DNA of 18,813 bases from an uncultured Lachnospiraceae bacterium (GTDB lineage Bacteria > Bacillota_A > Clostridia > Lachnospirales > Lachnospiraceae). Location of the stretch: assembly GCA_947177885.1 (NCBI GenBank), contig CAMWWF010000014.1:1-18813 (forward strand), written 5' to 3'. Under the pieces are notes generated by a model, which saw nothing but the letters and a program-made list of their open reading frames with translations, ran no database searches and was not told where the DNA came from. Of the stretch, positions 15,020-18,813 are shown piece after piece. Every line of letters begins with the position of its first letter. Position 1 is the first letter of the stretch. Both the position numbers and the translations under genes were made by a program.

Positions 15020-16679
15020 AGTTTTCATTCTCCTTTTCGAGAGGAATATTTTTATGGTTTTTCTCACTTTGGTTCAATTTGTGCCTGCATTCGTAATTCT
15101 TGGGGGATATGCCCGTTACTTTCTTGAATACCTTGCTGAAATAATAGGCATTTTCAAAGCCCAGCTGGTTTGCAATCTCGTAGATCAGGTATTGTCCGGA
15201 ATCGATCAGCTCCTTGGCATGCTCGATTTTCAACCGGGCAATATAATCGGAAACGGTTTGATTCATATAGTTGCTGAAAGAGGTGCTGAGGTACCCGGGG
15301 CTTATTTTCAAATAGTCCGCGATATCCGACAATGTCAGTTTTTCCTTATAATGTTCGTGGATGTAGCGCTTCGCCATATGGACAAATTTATCGGAGCGCT
15401 TTTCCTTTCGCTCCGTCAGCAGGGTGCATATTGTATCGCAGAAGCTGTCCAGCCACTGCAGGATATCGTTCAGACTGCCCAGACGGGACAACTGTTCGGC
15501 GATATCGATGCTGTAGGGGAAAGCGTTCTCTTCGAAGCTTTCATTTTGCAGCAGGTCGTGCAGATAGGAATAGATATTGATGCAGGCGCTGACTGCCTGG
15601 GTTTTGTCCGGTTTATACTGTGTGAACAGTTCGGAAAGCTCGGAAAAGATTTCTTTCAGGGCCCGGCTTTCATTTTCCAGTACGGCGGCAGACATGGACT
15701 TTTTCAGGAAGTTGATATTGAATTCTCTCTGTGCCGGGGGCCGGAGACGGGAATCCTGATTCCTGTAAAACGCAATGCGCAGAGAGGGCTCATAGTAACA
15801 GTGGTTAAGGGCGGACTGCGCTTCCCTGAAAGCATCCGGGAGCATGGAGGTGTCGGCTTTTTTCTGACTGATGCCGAAGAGGGCGGTCAGGGCGAAATAG
15901 GTTCCCAGAGCCACACTCACCTTCGTACAGCATTCGGAGAGAGATTTTTCATTATCGCTTTCCGGTTTTGGACAGGCCACAAGGAGCAAAGTGTCATTCT
16001 GTGGCATCAATATAGTGTGATCGGAGAAATAACGCGCTCCTATTCCTGATACAATATCCAGAAGCTGATTGGATATAAATTGAAAATCATAGTTTTCCGC
16101 ATGTCCGAAAAGAATCTGCTCCGGTTTCATCTGCAGTAAGATCAGATATACATTTTGATAGCGGGCGGATATTTCCGGGTTGGATGGAAGTCCGCTGTCC
16201 GGTGGCCCCAGAATGAGCTGGGAAAAGTAATTGCGCTCCTGCTGGTCTTGTGCGTCCTTTAAAAGAAGTGTATATAGCTCCCTGTTGTGATGACTTTCCA
16301 TACGGGAACAATATTCCTTGGCCCGGTCCAGAGCCTGGACCAGCATTTGGGGCTGAAGATCCAGCTTTACGAGATAGTCGATGGCGCCCAGATGTACGGC
16401 CTGCTTTGCCAGCTGGAAATCCTCCAGATTGGTAAGGAATATAAAAGCGAATTCACAATTCTTTTTCTGACAGGCTTCGATCAATTCCAGGCCGTTCATC
16501 ACCGGCATGCGGATATCTGTAATGACGATATCCGGCTGGGCCTCCAGGATCAGATCAATGGCATCGTGGCCGTTCGTGGCTTTCCCCACGATGCAGCAGT
16601 CGTGCTCTTCCCAGCAGATCAGGGAGGCGATTCCTGCCAGGATCAAAGGTTCATCGTCGATCAAAATAATTCGATACAT
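15012..16679 (-). CDS. AraC-type two-component response regulator (YesN-like)
   Basis: This 555-residue protein has an N-terminal receiver domain (about 1-120) with the acidic pair D9-D10, phospho-acceptor D55 (VITDIRMPV), T83 and K105. A long middle region of about 300 residues has no motif I can name. A C-terminal AraC double helix-turn-helix (about 430-530) includes LTLSDIADYLKISPGYLS, IYEIANQLGF and YYFSKVFKK. Such regulators control sugar uptake and polysaccharide genes in Firmicutes when phosphorylated by a YesM-like kinase. The start at 16679 has AGGAG about eight bases upstream. The kinase gene precedes it with a 72-base gap containing an inverted repeat, and the sulfatase overlaps its stop by eight bases. 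I infer that it controls the lyase/sulfatase genes, sensing a chondroitin-type oligosaccharide. Confidence 0.95.
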   Translation of the reverse strand: MYRIILIDDEPLILAGIASLICWEEHDCCIVGKATNGHDAIDLILEAQPDIVITDIRMPVMNGLELIEACQKKNCEFAFIFLTNLEDFQLAKQAVHLGAIDYLVKLDLQPQMLVQALDRAKEYCSRMESHHNRELYTLLLKDAQDQQERNYFSQLILGPPDSGLPSNPEISARYQNVYLILLQMKPEQILFGHAENYDFQFISNQLLDIVSGIGARYFSDHTILMPQNDTLLLVACPKPESDNEKSLSECCTKVSVALGTYFALTALFGISQKKADTSMLPDAFREAQSALNHCYYEPSLRIAFYRNQDSRLRPPAQREFNINFLKKSMSAAVLENESRALKEIFSELSELFTQYKPDKTQAVSACINIYSYLHDLLQNESFEENAFPYSIDIAEQLSRLGSLNDILQWLDSFCDTICTLLTERKEKRSDKFVHMAKRYIHEHYKEKLTLSDIADYLKISPGYLSTSFSNYMNQTVSDYIARLKIEHAKELIDSGQYLIYEIANQLGFENAYYFSKVFKKVTGISPKNYECRHKLNQSEKNHKNIPLEKENENYE

Positions 16680-16705
16680 AAGAAACTCCTCTAATTGCTA
16701 TACTC

Positions 16706-16755
16706 GTGAACGCATTTATCTGCCGCTTTCTGTTCAACACTGCCGATGCGTTCAC
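16706..16755 (-). other. Ten-base perfect inverted repeat between kinase and response regulator genes
   Basis: GTGAACGCAT (16706-16715) and ATGCGTTCAC (16746-16755) are exact reverse complements separated by 30 bases. In the minus-strand mRNA the first arm contains the kinase stop codon and the second ends about 16 bases before the regulator's ribosome binding site. No U-run follows, so it is not a standard terminator. It could be an mRNA stem that sets the kinase-to-regulator ratio, or a DNA operator. Confidence 0.5.
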
Positions 16756-18575
16756 TCGTTAAATTTAGGTCGGCAAATATTTTCGTTCATGAGTGTAAAT
16801 TCCAATGGAAGCGATACGGTAACACAGGTGTAGACTCCCGGTTCGCTGTCTATCTTAATGCCGTATTCCGGGCCGTATACCAATTTGATTCTGCGGTCAA
16901 CATTGGGCAGTCCGATCCCGCTCATATAATTTCGTGTCACCCGGGAGGTATCAGTCAGCAGCCGGGAGATATTTTCTTCCGATATGCCTATCCCGTTGTC
17001 GTGGATGCTGATATACAGTATCTGTTCCCGGGAGTAGATGTGGATCTTGATCAATCCCGGTTTTCCGCTGGGCTCAATGCCGGAAAAGATGCTGTTCTCC
17101 ACCAGTGGCTGCAAAGTCAGCTTTATGATGCGGGCATCGTAAAGCGCAGGGTCATCCACAGAGATTTCGACATCAAAAAGTTCAATATAACGTATTTTTT
17201 CTATGGTGACATAATTGTCAAGAAAATCCAGTTCCTGACGGACGGTTACTTTCTCATTGAATCCCTTTGCCATATTTTTCAGCAGGGAGGAGAGAGCGGA
17301 GACCACCTTCACGATTCCGGCATTGCGCTGCATGGTCGCGATCCATTTGATGGAGTCCAGGGTATTGTATAGGAAATGAGGATTGATCTGGGCCTGCAGC
17401 ATCTTGATTTCCAGGTTCATTTTTTCCTGTTCATCCCGGATCCGGTCTTCCATGAGAACGGATACATGGGAGGACATATCGTTGATCTGACGTCCGATGA
17501 TCCCCAGCTCGTCATCAGATTCAATATCCGGGTTTTTGCTGAAATCACCGGAGGAAATCACATCCATATGCCTGATCAGGCGCATCATGGGGCGTGTCAG
17601 ATAACGGGTAAACAAAAAGGACAGGGTAAATCCGACAACAATACTGGAAATAAAAACCAAACCCACAGTAGCGCGTATGGCGTTGGGGTTCAGTGATATG
17701 TTTTCCAACGGCAGCACTTCACAGAGCATCAACCCGCTGACGGACAGGCGTTCCCAGACCAAAATACAGTTCGTACCGGACAACTGTACCCTTGAGCAGC
17801 CGGCAGGTTCCGGATGGGCATTCAGAAAGGCCTGTATCTCCGTCTGGGAAAAGGATTCCATATTCATACTGCTGACCGGTGAAAAATCACTGGTCAGGAT
17901 AAGGATAGACCTGTCCTGGGATAAAAGCTCCATGGTATCCTGGAACAGCCTGGGAGAAAGCGTAAGGCAGACCCATGCATCCTGGGGAGATTCCTTTCTG
18001 GAATGTTGAAGAGGGCGTATCAGAGGAAGTATCTGGGGGATGGTTTTGGCGTTCAGGGGAAACGGGTTATCTCTGAGGGTTAAGGTGTATTCCTGCATGT
18101 TCTTATTGAGCAGTTCGTCAAACCAGGGCGCAGTCATGATGCATTCGGCATCATGCAGGCTGCCGTAGGAGGTTCCTGCCTGTATGAAAAGAGAGTCCTT
18201 CTCATACACGGTAATTTTGTGTATATATTCACTGTAACCGGAGATGGCGCAGAGGTCTCTCAGTACGTTGGCAGCATAAATATTGGATTCCTCATTGGAA
18301 CGCATGCTGCCTCCGGAGAGGATGGCGGTGAGGAATAAGGACTGCCGCCCGGCGCAATTCTGGACAATATTAATGATTTCGTCACAGGCGATCTCAATTC
18401 TGGATGCGACCAGATGCAGGCGGTTGGCGGAGTTGGCAGCCTCATTGTCAATGACATCATTCTTATAGAAAGAGTAGGTATAGATGCTGATGAGGAATGC
18501 GATGCAGACAATTACCAGAAGATTATACAGTATCATGCGTTTTCGGAAGGTTATGGGTATTTTATTCTTGTACAT
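16752..18575 (-). CDS. Membrane sensor histidine kinase (YesM/LytS-type)
   Basis: This 607-residue protein has a short basic N-terminus, a membrane segment at about 14-34, an extracellular sensing region of roughly 265 residues (about 36-300), a second membrane segment at about 302-323, HAMP (about 322-375), a coiled-coil stretch, a His_kinase domain with H400 in QAQINPHFLYNTLDSI, and an ATPase domain with N494 (LVENSI), D526 (DNGIGI) and GIGLPNV. It would detect an extracellular or ligand-bound sugar signal and phosphorylate the AraC-type regulator encoded next. The frame is open to 18710, but the ATG at 18575 is chosen because AAAGGAAGG lies about seven bases upstream and the protein then begins MYKNKIPITF just before the first membrane segment. 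The N-box lacks the usual AxxHG ending and reads SIFSG. The ligand cannot be read from the sequence. Confidence 0.94.
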   Translation of the reverse strand: MYKNKIPITFRKRMILYNLLVIVCIAFLISIYTYSFYKNDVIDNEAANSANRLHLVASRIEIACDEIINIVQNCAGRQSLFLTAILSGGSMRSNEESNIYAANVLRDLCAISGYSEYIHKITVYEKDSLFIQAGTSYGSLHDAECIMTAPWFDELLNKNMQEYTLTLRDNPFPLNAKTIPQILPLIRPLQHSRKESPQDAWVCLTLSPRLFQDTMELLSQDRSILILTSDFSPVSSMNMESFSQTEIQAFLNAHPEPAGCSRVQLSGTNCILVWERLSVSGLMLCEVLPLENISLNPNAIRATVGLVFISSIVVGFTLSFLFTRYLTRPMMRLIRHMDVISSGDFSKNPDIESDDELGIIGRQINDMSSHVSVLMEDRIRDEQEKMNLEIKMLQAQINPHFLYNTLDSIKWIATMQRNAGIVKVVSALSSLLKNMAKGFNEKVTVRQELDFLDNYVTIEKIRYIELFDVEISVDDPALYDARIIKLTLQPLVENSIFSGIEPSGKPGLIKIHIYSREQILYISIHDNGIGISEENISRLLTDTSRVTRNYMSGIGLPNVDRRIKLVYGPEYGIKIDSEPGVYTCVTVSLPLEFTLMNENICRPKFNE

Positions 18576-18721
18576 CAGCGGCCTTCCTTTCTCAACAATA
18601 TACTCTCGGAATCTTGATCTCTCTTTTACTGAGGCTTTGCGAAGAACACTTTTGCTGATCCCCCATTTATCCAACCACCAGCCTTTCCGAAGCCGGGTTC
18701 TGTCTGTCATGATATCGAGAG

Positions 18722-18754
18722 CTTATAACAGAGTACATCCCCGGAATATCCGAA
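18722..18754 (-). promoter_or_regulatory. Candidate activator-type promoter for kinase-regulator-sulfatase operon
   Basis: Reading on the minus strand, TTCGGATATT (18754-18745) is followed 17 bases later by TATAAG (18727-18722, 5 of 6 to TATAAT). No good -35 box exists at the right distance; the 10-base motif occupies that place. This is the usual look of a promoter needing an activator. The same 10-mer occurs ahead of GH88 at 8533-8542 with a TAT box 18 bases on. The stretch 18576-18813 holds no other gene I can support. Confidence 0.35.
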
Positions 18755-18813
18755 CTGCTTTTTTCGTGACGTGTGAGCTCAGGAATTCCGGAAATCCGTT
18801 TCGCCGCGTGAGC

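Noticed and set aside
15020..15067. 16-residue N-terminal extension of sulfatase 3
   Set aside because: Its ATG lies inside the regulator gene without a suitable site, whereas AAAAGGAG fits ATG 15019.
18576..18710. 45-residue N-terminal extension of the histidine kinase
   Set aside because: The in-frame ATG at 18575 has a strong ribosome binding site and begins just before the membrane segment, as in YesM-type kinases; the extension also overlaps the candidate upstream control region.

Overview
The window reads as a glycosaminoglycan (chondroitin/dermatan sulfate type) utilisation locus from a Gram-positive, gut-type Firmicute. Lachnospiraceae-like is my inference. The support is strong AGGAG-type ribosome binding sites, moderate-to-high GC, a YesM/YesN-style sensor kinase plus AraC-type response regulator, and catabolic enzymes with no secretion signals. 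No rRNA, tRNA, CRISPR, insertion sequence or phage feature was seen. There is no gene-free stretch over 300 bases; the longest gaps are 249 bases (2735-2983), 238 bases (18576-18813, right edge) and 218 bases (8430-8647).

Plus strand, 1-13500: a run of eight co-directional genes. It contains the 3' part of a PL8-family polysaccharide lyase (cut by the left edge), an S1 sulfatase, a full-length chondroitin sulfate ABC lyase-like PL8 enzyme, a GH95 alpha-L-fucosidase/alpha-L-galactosidase, a GH88 unsaturated glucuronyl hydrolase, a second S1 sulfatase, a sugar nucleotidyltransferase, and a NahK-like N-acetylhexosamine kinase. The last two overlap by one base. A plausible internal promoter lies ahead of the GH88 gene.

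Minus strand, 18575-13502: histidine kinase, then response regulator, then a third S1 sulfatase whose start overlaps the regulator's stop by 8 bases. The two gene runs converge tail to tail with one base between their stop codons.

Proposed logic: the lyases cut the uronic-acid-containing chain into unsaturated oligosaccharides, the sulfatases remove sulfate, GH95 removes an alpha-L-fucose (or L-galactose) branch, and GH88 splits off the unsaturated uronate. The freed GalNAc/GlcNAc is phosphorylated at C1 by the kinase and possibly converted to a nucleotide sugar by the coupled nucleotidyltransferase. No enzyme with a visible N-terminus has a signal peptide, so the chemistry is predicted to be cytoplasmic after uptake. 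The transporter, sulfatase-maturating enzyme and uronate pathway are not in the window.

The most interesting aspects are the fucosidase inside a chondroitin-lyase locus (possible fucosylated chondroitin sulfate target), the intracellular ABC-type lyase, the kinase/nucleotidyltransferase salvage pair, and a sulfatase built into the two-component operon. A 10-base motif is shared upstream of the kinase and the GH88 gene at near-identical distance from TAT-type -10 boxes.
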